Source: DATCLS01 sp036563805 (GTDB lineage: Bacteria; Actinomycetota; Acidimicrobiia; Acidimicrobiales; VFJN01). Taken from it: a stretch of 64,000 nucleotides of DNA. Position 1 is the first letter of the stretch. Every line of letters begins with the position of its first letter. The notes under the pieces are model-generated. The model had not been told where the DNA came from. It did no database searches and was given only the letters and a program-made list of their open reading frames with translations. This document shows, piece after piece, positions 19,871 to 28,592 of the stretch. The stretch is taken from NCBI GenBank assembly GCA_036563805.1, contig DATCLS010000002.1:62001-126000 (forward strand), read 5' to 3'. A program made the translations under genes and the position numbers.

Positions 19871-20761
19871 ATGGACCTGGTGACGCCGGCCTACCGCGCG
19901 GCGGCCGCCCTGGCCCAGCGGCTGCCGGGCCGCTTCATCGACGCCGCCGCCCCCCGGGTCGCCGAGCTGGCGGCCTTGCGGCCGACCGCCAGCCGGCGCA
20001 TGGTCGAGCGCCACCAGCGGCGCGTCCAGCCCGACCTGGAGGGCGCCGCGCTCCGCCGGCAGGTGCGCCGCGTGTACCGGTCCTACGGGCGCTACTACGG
20101 CGAGTCGTTCCGCCTGCCGTCGGTGACGCCCGAGGAGCTGTCGGCCGGCCTGACGCACGAGGGCTACGAGCACGTCCTCGAAACCCTCGACCGGGGGATC
20201 GGCCCCATCCTCGTCCTGCCGCATCTCGGCAGCTGGGAGTGGTGCGCCTACTGGCTCACCCGGGTCGAGGGCCACCGGCTCACCGCGGTGGTCGAGCGGC
20301 TCGAGCCGCCCGCCCTGTTCGACTGGTTCGTGTCGTTCCGCCAGCGGATCGGCATCGACGTCGTGCCGCTGGGCGGCGACGCCGGCCGGGCGGTGATGAC
20401 CGCCATCAAGTCGTGCCACATCGTCACGCTGCTGTGTGATCGCGACATCACCGGCGGCGGCGTCGAGGTCACGTTCTTCGGCGAGAAGACCACGCTGCCG
20501 TCGGGGCCGGCGGTGCTGGCGCTGCGGACCGGCGCGCCGCTGCTGCCGACGGGCGTCTACGACGAGGGTCGCCTCCGCCACGGCGTGGTGCGGCCGCCGA
20601 TCCCCGTCGAGCGGACGGGCACGTTCCGTCAGGACGTCGCCCGGATCACCCAGGCCATCGCCGACGAGCTGGAGGCGCTGATCCGCCGGGCGCCGGAGCA
20701 GTGGCACCTGCTCCAGCCCAACTGGCCGAGCGACCGGAAGGCCCTGGCCCGCGAGGCGTGA
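19871..20761 (+). CDS. patA: Phosphatidylinositol mannoside acyltransferase (PatA-like)
   Basis: LpxL/HtrB-superfamily acyltransferase of 296 residues. The H-X4-E catalytic motif is HLGSWEW. Further family blocks are VVPLGGDAGRAVM, CDRDITGGGVEVTFFG (acyl-chain pocket) and ALRTGAPLLPTGVY. In mycobacteria the orthologue acylates the mannose of PIM. It starts 17 bp after pgsA and precedes pimA by 35 bp, so the block encodes sequential steps of PIM assembly. Confidence 0.87.
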   Translation: MDLVTPAYRAAAALAQRLPGRFIDAAAPRVAELAALRPTASRRMVERHQRRVQPDLEGAALRRQVRRVYRSYGRYYGESFRLPSVTPEELSAGLTHEGYEHVLETLDRGIGPILVLPHLGSWEWCAYWLTRVEGHRLTAVVERLEPPALFDWFVSFRQRIGIDVVPLGGDAGRAVMTAIKSCHIVTLLCDRDITGGGVEVTFFGEKTTLPSGPAVLALRTGAPLLPTGVYDEGRLRHGVVRPPIPVERTGTFRQDVARITQAIADELEALIRRAPEQWHLLQPNWPSDRKALAREA

Positions 20762-20784
20762 GCGCCCCGGGGCGGTGGGTGGCG

Positions 20785-20790
20785 TACCCT
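20785..20790 (+). promoter_or_regulatory. -10 element of pimA
   Basis: TACCCT ends 6 nt before GTG 20797; an internal promoter within the PIM block. Confidence 0.5.
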
Positions 20791-20796
20791 GGCGGG

Positions 20797-21870
20797 GTGC
20801 GCATCGGGCTGATCTGCCCCTACAGCCTCACCGTCCCCGGTGGCGTGCAGGCGCAGGTTCTCGGCTTGGCGCGGACGCTCCGGGGGCTCGGCCAGCAGGT
20901 CCGCGTCCTCGCGCCCTGCGACGGGCCGCCGCCCGACGCCGGCGTCACGCCGTTGGGCAAGAGCGTGCCCACCGCCTCCAACGGGTCGGTGGCCCCGCTG
21001 GCGCCCGACCCGGCCGCCCAGCTCCGCACGATCCGGGCCCTGCGCGACGAGGCGTTCGACGTGCTCCACCTGCACGAGCCGCTCGCCCCCGGCCCGACCA
21101 TGACCGCGCTGCTGTTCCGCAACGCCCCCATCGTCGGTACGTTCCACCGGGCCGGCGACAGCGCCGCCTACAAGCTGGCCCGACCCGTGGTCCGGTGGAT
21201 GGCCAAGCGCCTCGACCTGCGGTGCGCCGTGTCCAAGGACGCCCGGGCCACCGCCCACAAGGCGCTGGGCGGTGAGTACGAGCTGCTGTTCAACGGTATC
21301 GAGATCGAGCGGTTCGCCAAGGCGACGCCGACCCCCACCGACGGCCCGACGATCCTGTTCGTCGGCCGCCACGAGGAGCGCAAGGGCCTGTCGGTGCTTC
21401 TCGACGCTCTGCGCCTGCTGCCCCAGGACGTGCGGGTGTGGGTGGGGGGCGTCGGGCCCCAGACCGAGGCGCTGCGGGCGGCGCACGGCGGCGACCCCCG
21501 CATCGAGTGGCTGGGCCGCATGTCCTCGGAGGAGGTGGCGTCCCGCATGCGGGCCGCCGACGTGTTCTGCGCGCCTTCGCTGCACGGCGAGTCGTTCGGG
21601 GTCGTGCTGCTCGAGGCCATGGCGGCCGGGGCTGTCGTGGTGGCGTCGCGGCTCGACGGCTACTGCAACGTGGCCAGCGACGGCGTGGACGCCCTGCTGA
21701 CCGAGCCGGGCGACAGCGAGGCCCTGGCCGACGCGCTGCGGCGGGTGCTGAGCGACGGCGCCCTCCGGGCCGAGCTGGTGGCCAACGCCGAGCAGCGGGC
21801 CCAGGCGTTCTCGATGGAGCGCCTGGCCGAGCTGTACATCGAGCGCTACGAGCGGCTCCTCCGCCGCTGA
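20797..21870 (+). CDS. pimA: Phosphatidylinositol alpha-mannosyltransferase (GT4)
   Basis: GT-B glycosyltransferase transferring mannose from GDP-mannose to phosphatidylinositol at the inner leaflet. It starts IGLICPYSLTVPGGVQAQV, as PimA does, with the glycine-rich acceptor loop and the LHLHEPLAPG and GTFHRAGD blocks. The C-terminal domain has FVGRHEERKGLSVLLDAL and the GT4 E-X7-E motif in ESFGVVLLEAMAAG. 357 residues. GTG 20797 begins exactly at the first Rossmann strand and follows a -10 hexamer by 6 nt. Confidence 0.9.
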   Translation: MRIGLICPYSLTVPGGVQAQVLGLARTLRGLGQQVRVLAPCDGPPPDAGVTPLGKSVPTASNGSVAPLAPDPAAQLRTIRALRDEAFDVLHLHEPLAPGPTMTALLFRNAPIVGTFHRAGDSAAYKLARPVVRWMAKRLDLRCAVSKDARATAHKALGGEYELLFNGIEIERFAKATPTPTDGPTILFVGRHEERKGLSVLLDALRLLPQDVRVWVGGVGPQTEALRAAHGGDPRIEWLGRMSSEEVASRMRAADVFCAPSLHGESFGVVLLEAMAAGAVVVASRLDGYCNVASDGVDALLTEPGDSEALADALRRVLSDGALRAELVANAEQRAQAFSMERLAELYIERYERLLRR

Positions 21871-21963
21871 CCGGCGCCGGGTCCACCCCGACGCGGCGTC
21901 CGCCCGACGCCGACCGGGTGACGACGCCGGACGAGGCGCGTCGTGGGGTCGCCGGCCGCCACC

Positions 21964-21969
21964 TAACAT
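21964..21969 (+). promoter_or_regulatory. -10 element of lemA-htpX
   Basis: TAACAT ends 6 nt before GTG 21976. Confidence 0.55.
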
Positions 21970-21975
21970 GCGGGC

Positions 21976-22527
21976 GTGATTGCGCTGATCGTCGTCGTGG
22001 TCCTGGTGGTGCTCGTCGGGCTCTACCTGGTGATCACCTACAACGGGTTGGTCTCGCTGCGGAACCGCATCGAGAACGCTTGGGCGCAGATCGACGTGCA
22101 GCTCAAGCGCCGCTACGACCTGATCCCCAACCTGGTCGAGACCGTCAAGGGCTACGCGGCCCACGAGCGCGAGACCCTCGACGCGGTCATCACGGCCCGC
22201 AACGCCGGGATGAACGCCAGCACGCCGCACGAGCAGGCCCAAGCCGAGAACCAGATCACCGGCGCCCTGAAGTCGCTGTTCGCCCTGTCCGAGGCGTACC
22301 CCGACCTCAAGGCCAACCAGAACTTCGCCCAGCTGCAGGAGGAGCTGACGGGCACGGAGGGCCGCATCGCCTACGCGCGGCAGTTCTACAACGACACCGT
22401 GTACCGCTACAACACGAAGATCCAGAGCTTCCCGGCCAACATCCTGGCCAACGCCTTCCGGTTCCGCGAGCGGGAGTACTTCCAGGCCGACGACGAGTCG
22501 CGCGGGCCCACGCAGGTCCGGTTCTGA
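21976..22527 (+). CDS. lemA: LemA family protein
   Basis: A 183-residue protein with one N-terminal membrane helix (residues 1-22, IALIVVVVLVVLVGLYLVIT) and the LemA helical bundle: SLRNRIENAWAQIDVQLKRR, DLIPNLVETVKGYAAHE, YPDLKANQNFAQLQEEL and ARQFYNDTVYRYN. Function is unsettled in the family. It is often paired with the membrane protease HtpX, as here, where htpX starts 2 bp after the stop. Confidence 0.92.
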   Translation: MIALIVVVVLVVLVGLYLVITYNGLVSLRNRIENAWAQIDVQLKRRYDLIPNLVETVKGYAAHERETLDAVITARNAGMNASTPHEQAQAENQITGALKSLFALSEAYPDLKANQNFAQLQEELTGTEGRIAYARQFYNDTVYRYNTKIQSFPANILANAFRFREREYFQADDESRGPTQVRF

Positions 22528-22529
22528 GC

Positions 22530-23480
22530 GTGCTCGCCCTCGCCGCCGAGCTGCCCGTGTACGACCAGGTCACCGCGAACAAGCGCCGGAGCTGGCTGCT
22601 GGTCGCCGGCTTCGCCCTGTTCGTCGTCGCGGTGGCCGTCGCCTTCTCGTACCTCATCCAGGCCGGACCCGCGGGCGTCGCCATCGCGCTGGTCGTGGCG
22701 ATCGCCCTCAACGTCGGCGCCTACTGGAAGTCCGACGCGGTGGCGCTCCGCCTCAGCCGGGCCCGCCCGGCCCCGCAGGAGGAGTTCGCCCGCTACCACA
22801 ACCTCGTCGAGGGCCTGTGCATCGCCTCGGGCCTGCCCAAGCCCCGGCTCTACGTCATCGACGACCCGGCGCCCAACGCGTTCGCCACCGGCCGCAACCC
22901 CCGCAACGCGGCCGTGGCCGTCACCACCGGGCTGCTGGAGAAGATGAACCGCATGGAGCTCGAGGGCGTGCTGGCCCACGAGCTGTCCCACATCAAGAAC
23001 TACGACATCCTGGTCTCCACGCTGGCCGTGACCATGGTCGGCATGGTGGCGATCCTGGCCGACCTCGGCATCCGTCTGCTGTGGTGGGGCGGGGGCCGGC
23101 GGTCGCACAGCGACTTCGACCGCGACCGCGGCGGCAACGGCGGCCCGGCGGCGATCCTGTCGATCGTCGGGTTCGTGCTGCTGCTCCTGTCGCCGCTGAT
23201 CGCCCGGCTCATGCAGCTGGCGGTCAGCCGGCAGCGGGAGACGCTGGCCGACGTGTCGGGCGTCGAGATGACGCGCTACCCGCCGGGGCTCATCTCGGCG
23301 CTGGAGAAGCTGCGCGACGACTCCACGGTCGTCCACGCCCACAGCCGTGCCACAGCCCACCTGTGGATCGAGGAGCCGGCGGCCCAGACGCCGGACGAGG
23401 GCCGGCTGTCGCGCGTCAACCGGCTGTTCCAGACCCACCCGCCCATCGAGGAGCGGATCGCGCTGCTGCGCGAGATGTGA
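22530..23480 (+). CDS. htpX: HtpX-like M48 membrane metalloprotease
   Basis: Zinc endopeptidase for membrane-protein quality control. The 316-residue protein has two N-terminal membrane helices (about 24-42 and 46-64), the zinc site HELSH in VLAHELSHIKNYD, a second pair of hydrophobic segments, and the third zinc ligand Glu in RQRETLADVSGVEMT. An Arg/Asp/Gly-rich loop (about 190-210) separates the later helices. GTG 22530 lies 2 bp after lemA, indicating an operon. Confidence 0.92.
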   Translation: MLALAAELPVYDQVTANKRRSWLLVAGFALFVVAVAVAFSYLIQAGPAGVAIALVVAIALNVGAYWKSDAVALRLSRARPAPQEEFARYHNLVEGLCIASGLPKPRLYVIDDPAPNAFATGRNPRNAAVAVTTGLLEKMNRMELEGVLAHELSHIKNYDILVSTLAVTMVGMVAILADLGIRLLWWGGGRRSHSDFDRDRGGNGGPAAILSIVGFVLLLLSPLIARLMQLAVSRQRETLADVSGVEMTRYPPGLISALEKLRDDSTVVHAHSRATAHLWIEEPAAQTPDEGRLSRVNRLFQTHPPIEERIALLREM

Positions 23481-23591
23481 CGGCCCGGCGGCCGCCGGCC
23501 GCGGGGTGGCGCGGCAGTCGTGCGGCGTCCGGTCGTAGAAACCGATCCATTTCACGGCGAAGCGGCTGGTCCCGCCGCCGGAGGCCGCCCG

Positions 23592-23597
23592 TACACT
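23592..23597 (+). promoter_or_regulatory. -10 element of pdxS
   Basis: TACACT ends 7 nt before ATG 23605. Confidence 0.55.
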
Positions 23598-23604
23598 GGC
23601 CGTC

Positions 23605-24510
23605 ATGACGGAGTCTGCGTCCCCGACCCCCGGCCACGAGATCGGTACCGTCCGCGTCAAGCGCGGGCTGGCCGAGATGCTCAAGGGCGGCGTCATCATG
23701 GACGTCGTCACTCCCGAGCAGGCCAAGATCGCCGAGGACGCCGGGGCCGCGGCCGTCATGGCGCTCGAGCGGGTCCCGGCCGACATCCGCCGCGACGGCG
23801 GCGTGGCCCGCATGAGCGACCCCGAGCTGATCGAGGGCATCGTCGCCGCGGTGACGATCCCGGTCATGGCCAAGGCCCGCATCGGCCACTTCGTCGAGGC
23901 GCAGATCCTCGAAGCGCTGGGCGTCGACTACGTCGACGAGTCCGAGGTGCTGACCCCGGCCGACGAGACCCACCACATCGACAAGTGGGCCTTCACCGTG
24001 CCGTTCGTGTGCGGCGCCACCAACCTGGGCGAGGCGCTGCGCCGCATCAGCGAGGGGGCGGCCATGATCCGCTCCAAGGGCGAGGCCGGCACCGGCAACA
24101 TCGTCGAGGCGGTCCGCCACCTGCGCTCGATCCTCGGTGACATCCGCAAGATCACCCAGGCCGACTCGGCCGAGATCTACGACTGGGCCAAGCAGCTGCG
24201 GGCCCCGGTCGGCCTCGTGCAGGAGGTGGCCGAGACCGGCCGCCTGCCCGTGCCGCTGTTCTGCGCCGGGGGCATCGCCACGCCCGCGGACGCCGCCCTG
24301 GTCATGCAGCTGGGGGCCGAGGCCGTGTTCGTCGGGTCCGGCATCTTCAAGAGCGACGACCCGGCCCGCCGGGCCAAGGCCATCGTCGAGGCCACCGCCC
24401 ACTACGAGGACGCCGGCATCCTGGCCAAGGTCAGTCGGGGCCTGGGCGAGGCCATGCGGGGCCAGGAGATCGCCGACCTCGACGTCAAGCTGGCCGAGCG
24501 GGGCTGGTAG
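23605..24510 (+). CDS. pdxS: Pyridoxal 5'-phosphate synthase subunit PdxS
   Basis: Synthase subunit of the deoxyxylulose-independent vitamin B6 pathway; condenses ribose 5-phosphate, glyceraldehyde 3-phosphate and ammonia from PdxT. The 301-residue TIM barrel is nearly invariant: KRGLAEMLKGGVIMDVV, ALERVPADIRRDGGVARM, VMAKARIGHFVEAQILE with an active-site Lys, GEAGTGNIVEAVRH, and FCAGGIATPADAALVMQLG with GSGIFKS for phosphate binding. Its partner pdxT lies 2.7 kb downstream, separated by a minus-strand lipoprotein gene. Confidence 0.98.
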   Translation: MTESASPTPGHEIGTVRVKRGLAEMLKGGVIMDVVTPEQAKIAEDAGAAAVMALERVPADIRRDGGVARMSDPELIEGIVAAVTIPVMAKARIGHFVEAQILEALGVDYVDESEVLTPADETHHIDKWAFTVPFVCGATNLGEALRRISEGAAMIRSKGEAGTGNIVEAVRHLRSILGDIRKITQADSAEIYDWAKQLRAPVGLVQEVAETGRLPVPLFCAGGIATPADAALVMQLGAEAVFVGSGIFKSDDPARRAKAIVEATAHYEDAGILAKVSRGLGEAMRGQEIADLDVKLAERGW

Positions 24511-24546
24511 GACCCCGACCGACGCCGGCGTGGACGGCACCGCGCG

Positions 24547-24575
24547 GACCGGTCCGGCCGATGCGCCGGCCGGTC
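24547..24575. terminator. Inverted repeat between convergent pdxS and lipoprotein genes
   Basis: GACCGGTCCGGC pairs with GCCGGCCGGTC (one bulged base) around a 6-nt loop. The right arm reaches the lipoprotein stop codon. No U-tract, so function as a bidirectional terminator is tentative. Confidence 0.35.
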
Positions 24576-27075
24576 AGCGGTCGATCGTGTCCGACTCCCA
24601 CACGCCGGCCCGGCCGTAGTCGTCACCGACGAGCACGACCCGGCCGTCGCGGATGGCCATGTCGTTGACGGTCTGCTCGCCCGGGCCGCCCAGCTCGGGC
24701 TCGCCCCGGTCGCGGCGCGACACCTCGCCGCCCGGGTGCAGGCGCCACAGGGCCACGTCGCCGTCACCGGTCACCGTGTCGGTGCCGCCGACGAGCCAGC
24801 CGCCACCCTCGTCCTCGGGGACGGCGGCCACGGCACCCGCCCACTGGTCGCCGGCGCCGCCCAGCAGGCCGGACTCGACCCGGGTGAACGTGACCCCGTC
24901 CTCGGAGAACCAGATGCGGGCGTCGGAGTCGCCGCTGCGGTCGTCGGAGCCGACCACGACGAACCCCTCCTCGCTGGCCGCGCACCCGTAGGCCTGCTGG
25001 TTGCCGGGGCCGCCGAACGACCGGTCGTCGGACCGGGAGGCACCCCACTGCCCCTCGGCGTTGCGGCGGCGGACGCCGACGTCGTAGGCGCCGTCGGTGC
25101 CCGTGATGCCCACGGCGATGGCCACGCCGTCGGGTGACACGCACACGTCGCGGAACCGCTGGGTGCCGGGCCCGGTGAACTGGGGGTTCTCGCCGCGCAG
25201 GGTCTGGTCGTCGCTCGAGCCGGTGACCACGATGGGCTCGGCCTCGTTCTCGTCGTAGGCGACGCCGACGGCGATGAACCCGTCGCCGAGCGGGGCGACC
25301 GCGTCGAGCGACTGGGTGCCGGGCCCGCCGGCCGGCGGGTCGGTCTCGAACGGCTGGTCGGCCGCGGTCTGGGCGATGACGCCCGGCAGGTTCTGGTCCT
25401 CGGAGTTCTCGGCCAGGATCGGGATGAGGTCCTCGTCGATGCTGGCGATGGAGGCGCCGACCCGGCTCCACTCCCGGCCGTCGGGCGAGACCCACACCAG
25501 GCCGTCGGGCGACGAGTTCTCGCCCGCGGTCCGGCGCTTGGCGATGCCGAAGTCCTCGAACCCGACCGCGATGTAGCCGCCCTCGAACGGCGTGATGTCC
25601 ATGATCTGGCCGGCGTTGAGGTGGTCGGTGTCGAGGGCGCGCCACCCGTCGTCGCCCTCGTTCCAGACCTGGCCGACGTAGCGCTCGCGCTCGTCGCCGC
25701 TCGGGGCCCGGTAGCGGCCGCCGGCCACCACCGCGTCGTCGTCGCGCAGCGCCACCCCGGTGGCGAACGGCTGCTCGCCGCCCTTGGGGAACTCCTCGCC
25801 GGTGGCGTCCTGCCAGCGGTCGCCGTCGAGCCGCATGACGGTGGGCTCGAGCCCGAGGGCCAGGGTGGTGTCGCCGTGCATGGCCGCCCCGGCCAGCGCC
25901 ACCCCGTCCTGGAACAGGCCGCTGGCCACCGGGTTGGGCAGGAGCGTCCACGTCTGGCCGTTGTCGACCGAGCGCCACAGCGTGGGCCGCCAGTCGGACC
26001 CGCCGGCGGCGACCATGCCGGCCTCGTCGACCGCCAGCGTGCGCACGCTCATGTCGGCGGCCGCCGAGCGGGTGTCGTCGTGGAGGGGGAGGGGGGCGGA
26101 GGGCCGGCCCCACTCGCGCCCGTCCCGCGACCGCCACACGACGGGCGTGCCCTGGCCGGCCAGGTCGCTCGTGTAGCCGCCGGCCACGACCACGCCGTTG
26201 GACACGGTCACGGTCTGCACGGACTGGCGGCTGCCGTCGCCGCCCAGCGTCGGCGCGTCGACCTGGCTCCACTCGCGCCCGTCGGGCGAGAACCAGGCGA
26301 TGCCGTCCTGCTCGCTGTCGAGGTTGCGGGAGCCGACGGCGACGAACCCGTCGTCGAACGGGGTGATGTCGCGCAGCGACTCCTGGCCGGTGGCGTCGAA
26401 CGGGCCGCCGGGGCCGCCGTCGACGACCTCCCAGTTCTCGCCGTCCTCGCTGAACCACAGGCGGGGCCGGACCTCGCCCCACACGCTCTCGCCGCCGGCG
26501 ACGAGGATGCCGGTGTCGCTGGCCACCACGTCGAACGCCCACTGCTCGTGCTCGCCGCCCAGCTCGGGGGCCTCGATGCGGGTCCACGAGTCGCCGTCGC
26601 GGCGCCACACGGCGGCGTCGGACGCGGCGCCGTCGCCTACCCAGCCGACCGCGAACCGTCCGTGGGGGCTGTCGGCCACGGCCGAGAACGACTCGGACAC
26701 GTCGCCGTCCTCGGGCTCGACGTCCTGGCGCTCCCAGGCCACGCCGTCGTCGGACTGCCAGGTGGCGGCGTGCGACACGCGGGCCTCGGGGTCGAACACC
26801 GAGCCCACGACCGTCCACGGCTCGTCCTCGGTCGGGGGGACGAGCTGCGAGACGGTGGCCACCGGCTCGGGGAACCGGAGGTTCTGGCCCTCGGCCCGCC
26901 GGAAGGTGGGGTCGGGGTCGGACGGGGAGGCCTCGGAGCTGCCGCTGCACGCCGCACCCAGCAGCCCCAGCGCGACCAGCCCGGCGAGGAGCCGGAACCG
27001 CCGGGTGCGCCGCCCGGGGTGCCCGGGGCGCGCCGCTGTGACTGCCGTGATCCTGCCGCGTGTTGGCGCGTGCAA
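24574..27075 (-). CDS. Large beta-propeller (Asp-box) lipoprotein
   Basis: A secreted 833-residue lipoprotein. An Arg-rich n-region, hydrophobic LLAGLVALGLLG and lipobox LGAAC place the lipidated Cys at residue 43. The rest is one repetitive propeller with two interleaved motifs. Asp-box turns of type W-x-S-x-D-G-x-x-W occur about eight times (WFSEDGENW, WFSPDGREW, WRSRDGREW, WVSPDGREW and others). A second motif G-G-x-G-x-Q followed about 8-10 residues later by a G-F/V-x-A/V-V-G strand occurs about nine times. There is no catalytic set of a sialidase or protease, so a binding or scaffold role is more likely (inference). Start TTG at 27075 is supported by GGAGGA 5 nt upstream. Confidence 0.8.
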   Translation of the reverse strand: MHAPTRGRITAVTAARPGHPGRRTRRFRLLAGLVALGLLGAACSGSSEASPSDPDPTFRRAEGQNLRFPEPVATVSQLVPPTEDEPWTVVGSVFDPEARVSHAATWQSDDGVAWERQDVEPEDGDVSESFSAVADSPHGRFAVGWVGDGAASDAAVWRRDGDSWTRIEAPELGGEHEQWAFDVVASDTGILVAGGESVWGEVRPRLWFSEDGENWEVVDGGPGGPFDATGQESLRDITPFDDGFVAVGSRNLDSEQDGIAWFSPDGREWSQVDAPTLGGDGSRQSVQTVTVSNGVVVAGGYTSDLAGQGTPVVWRSRDGREWGRPSAPLPLHDDTRSAAADMSVRTLAVDEAGMVAAGGSDWRPTLWRSVDNGQTWTLLPNPVASGLFQDGVALAGAAMHGDTTLALGLEPTVMRLDGDRWQDATGEEFPKGGEQPFATGVALRDDDAVVAGGRYRAPSGDERERYVGQVWNEGDDGWRALDTDHLNAGQIMDITPFEGGYIAVGFEDFGIAKRRTAGENSSPDGLVWVSPDGREWSRVGASIASIDEDLIPILAENSEDQNLPGVIAQTAADQPFETDPPAGGPGTQSLDAVAPLGDGFIAVGVAYDENEAEPIVVTGSSDDQTLRGENPQFTGPGTQRFRDVCVSPDGVAIAVGITGTDGAYDVGVRRRNAEGQWGASRSDDRSFGGPGNQQAYGCAASEEGFVVVGSDDRSGDSDARIWFSEDGVTFTRVESGLLGGAGDQWAGAVAAVPEDEGGGWLVGGTDTVTGDGDVALWRLHPGGEVSRRDRGEPELGGPGEQTVNDMAIRDGRVVLVGDDYGRAGVWESDTIDR

Positions 27076-27157
27076 CTAAATCCTCCGATCGGGGGGCCGC
27101 CCGACGCCGACGCTCCTCGAGCGGAGAGGAGATTCTCGTCGGTCGCGACCGGACCCG

Positions 27158-27163
27158 TACAAT
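27158..27163 (+). promoter_or_regulatory. -10 element of pdxT
   Basis: TACAAT lies 34 nt before GTG 27198, giving a leader of about 28 nt that contains a GAGG Shine-Dalgarno. Confidence 0.45.
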
Positions 27164-27197
27164 CGACGTGTCATGTTGGCGGTAGCGAGGCCCCCAG

Positions 27198-27842
27198 GTG
27201 GACAACGACCGTACCGCGCGCCAGACCCCGATGGTGCAAACTTCCGCGCGGGCCACCCGGGCCGGCGGCGTGAAGGTGGGCGTGGTCGCGCTCCAGGGCG
27301 CGTTTGCCCGCCACGCCGCCATGCTGGCGCGGCTGGGCGCTGAGCCCGTCGCCGTCCGCACCCCCGACCAGCTCGACGGCGTCGCCGCGCTGATCCTGCC
27401 CGGCGGCGAGTCGACGACGATCTCGATGCTGCTCGAGTCGTCGGGGCTGTTCCCGGCGATCGCCGAGCGGCTGGCGGGCGGCATGCCGGCGTTCGGCACG
27501 TGCGCGGGCATGATCCTGCTGGGCCGCGAGATCCTCGACGGGCGCCCCGACCAGCGTTGCTTCGGGGCCCTCGACATCGCGGTGCAGCGCAACGCGTTCG
27601 GGCGCCAGGTCGACTCGTTCGAGGCCGACCTCGCCGTCGACGACGTCGACGGCCCACCGGTGCACGCGGTGTTCATCCGGGCGCCGGTGGTCGAGCGGGT
27701 GGGCGACGACGTCGAGGTGCTGGCCACCGTCGGTGGCCGGCCCGTGCTGTGCCGCCAAGGGCCGGTGGTCGCGGCGGCCTTCCATCCCGAGCTCGGCGAC
27801 GATCCCCGGTTGCACGAGCTGTTCCTCAACGAGGTGGTGTGA
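27198..27842 (+). CDS. pdxT: Pyridoxal 5'-phosphate synthase glutaminase subunit PdxT
   Basis: Class I glutaminase delivering ammonia to PdxS. Catalytic Cys lies in GTCAGMILLG and the His/Glu pair in AAFHPELGDD; GGESTTI forms the oxyanion loop and NAFGRQVDSFEADL the PdxS interface. The domain itself begins at KVGVVALQGAFARHA. The GTG at 27198 has GAGG 7 nt upstream but adds 24 residues; ATG 27231 and GTG 27270 (190 residues, the usual length) are alternatives. yebC starts directly after the stop. Confidence 0.93.
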   Translation: MDNDRTARQTPMVQTSARATRAGGVKVGVVALQGAFARHAAMLARLGAEPVAVRTPDQLDGVAALILPGGESTTISMLLESSGLFPAIAERLAGGMPAFGTCAGMILLGREILDGRPDQRCFGALDIAVQRNAFGRQVDSFEADLAVDDVDGPPVHAVFIRAPVVERVGDDVEVLATVGGRPVLCRQGPVVAAAFHPELGDDPRLHELFLNEVV

Positions 27843-28592
27843 ATGTCCGGTCATTCCAAGTGGGCGACGATCAAGCACAAGAAGGCGGCCAACGACAAGG
27901 CCCGCGGCAAGCTCTTCGCCAAGCTGCTGCGCCAGGTCGAGGTGGCGGCGCGCGAGGGCGGGGGTGACCTCGACGCCAACCCCACGCTGCGGACCATGTA
28001 CCAGAAGGCCCGCGACAACTCGATCCCGCTCGACACGATCGAGCGGGCCGTCAAGCGCGGCACCGGCGAGCTCGAGGGCGTCACCTACGAGCAGATCACC
28101 TACGAGGGCTACGCCGCCGGCGGCGTGGCGGTGATGGTCGAGGTCCTGACCGACAACCGCAACCGCACCGGCGCCGACATCCGCAACATCTTCTCGAAGA
28201 ACGGCGGCTCGATGGCCGAGCCGGGCGCGGTGGCCTGGCAGTTCGACCGGAAGGGCCACATCGTCGTCCCCCGGTCGGTCGACGAGGAGGAGCTGATGCT
28301 CACCGCGCTCGACGCCGGGGCCGAGGACATCACCGACGAGGGCGACAACTGGCGGGTCACGACCCCGCCCACCGAGCTGCACGCCGTGCGGTCGGGCCTC
28401 GAGGAGGCCGGCATCCCGGTCGAGTCGTCCGACCTGACGATGGTGCCCCAGGCCACCGTGCCGCTCGACTCGGCCGAGTCGGCCAAGAAGGTGCTGCGGC
28501 TGATCGACGCGCTCGACGACCACGACGACGTCCAGGCCGTGCACGCCAACTTCGACATCCCCGACACGATCCTCGAGTCCGTGGAGGCGTAG
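27843..28592 (+). CDS. yebC: YebC/PmpR family transcription/translation regulator
   Basis: A 249-residue member of the universal YebC family: MSGHSKWATIKHKKAANDKARGKLFAKL at the start (split as SGHSKWATIKHKKA), GTGELEGVTYEQITYEGYA, NRNRTGADIRNIFSKNGGS and TVPLDSAES. Family members bind DNA or ribosomes; some relieve stalling at proline runs. The ATG abuts the pdxT stop, so the genes are cotranscribed, as in mycobacteria. Confidence 0.96.
   Translation: MSGHSKWATIKHKKAANDKARGKLFAKLLRQVEVAAREGGGDLDANPTLRTMYQKARDNSIPLDTIERAVKRGTGELEGVTYEQITYEGYAAGGVAVMVEVLTDNRNRTGADIRNIFSKNGGSMAEPGAVAWQFDRKGHIVVPRSVDEEELMLTALDAGAEDITDEGDNWRVTTPPTELHAVRSGLEEAGIPVESSDLTMVPQATVPLDSAESAKKVLRLIDALDDHDDVQAVHANFDIPDTILESVEA

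Noticed and set aside
25621..27273. A 550-codon plus-strand frame opposite the lipoprotein gene
   Set aside because: The minus frame has a lipobox, a strong Shine-Dalgarno and regular repeats; the plus frame has none.
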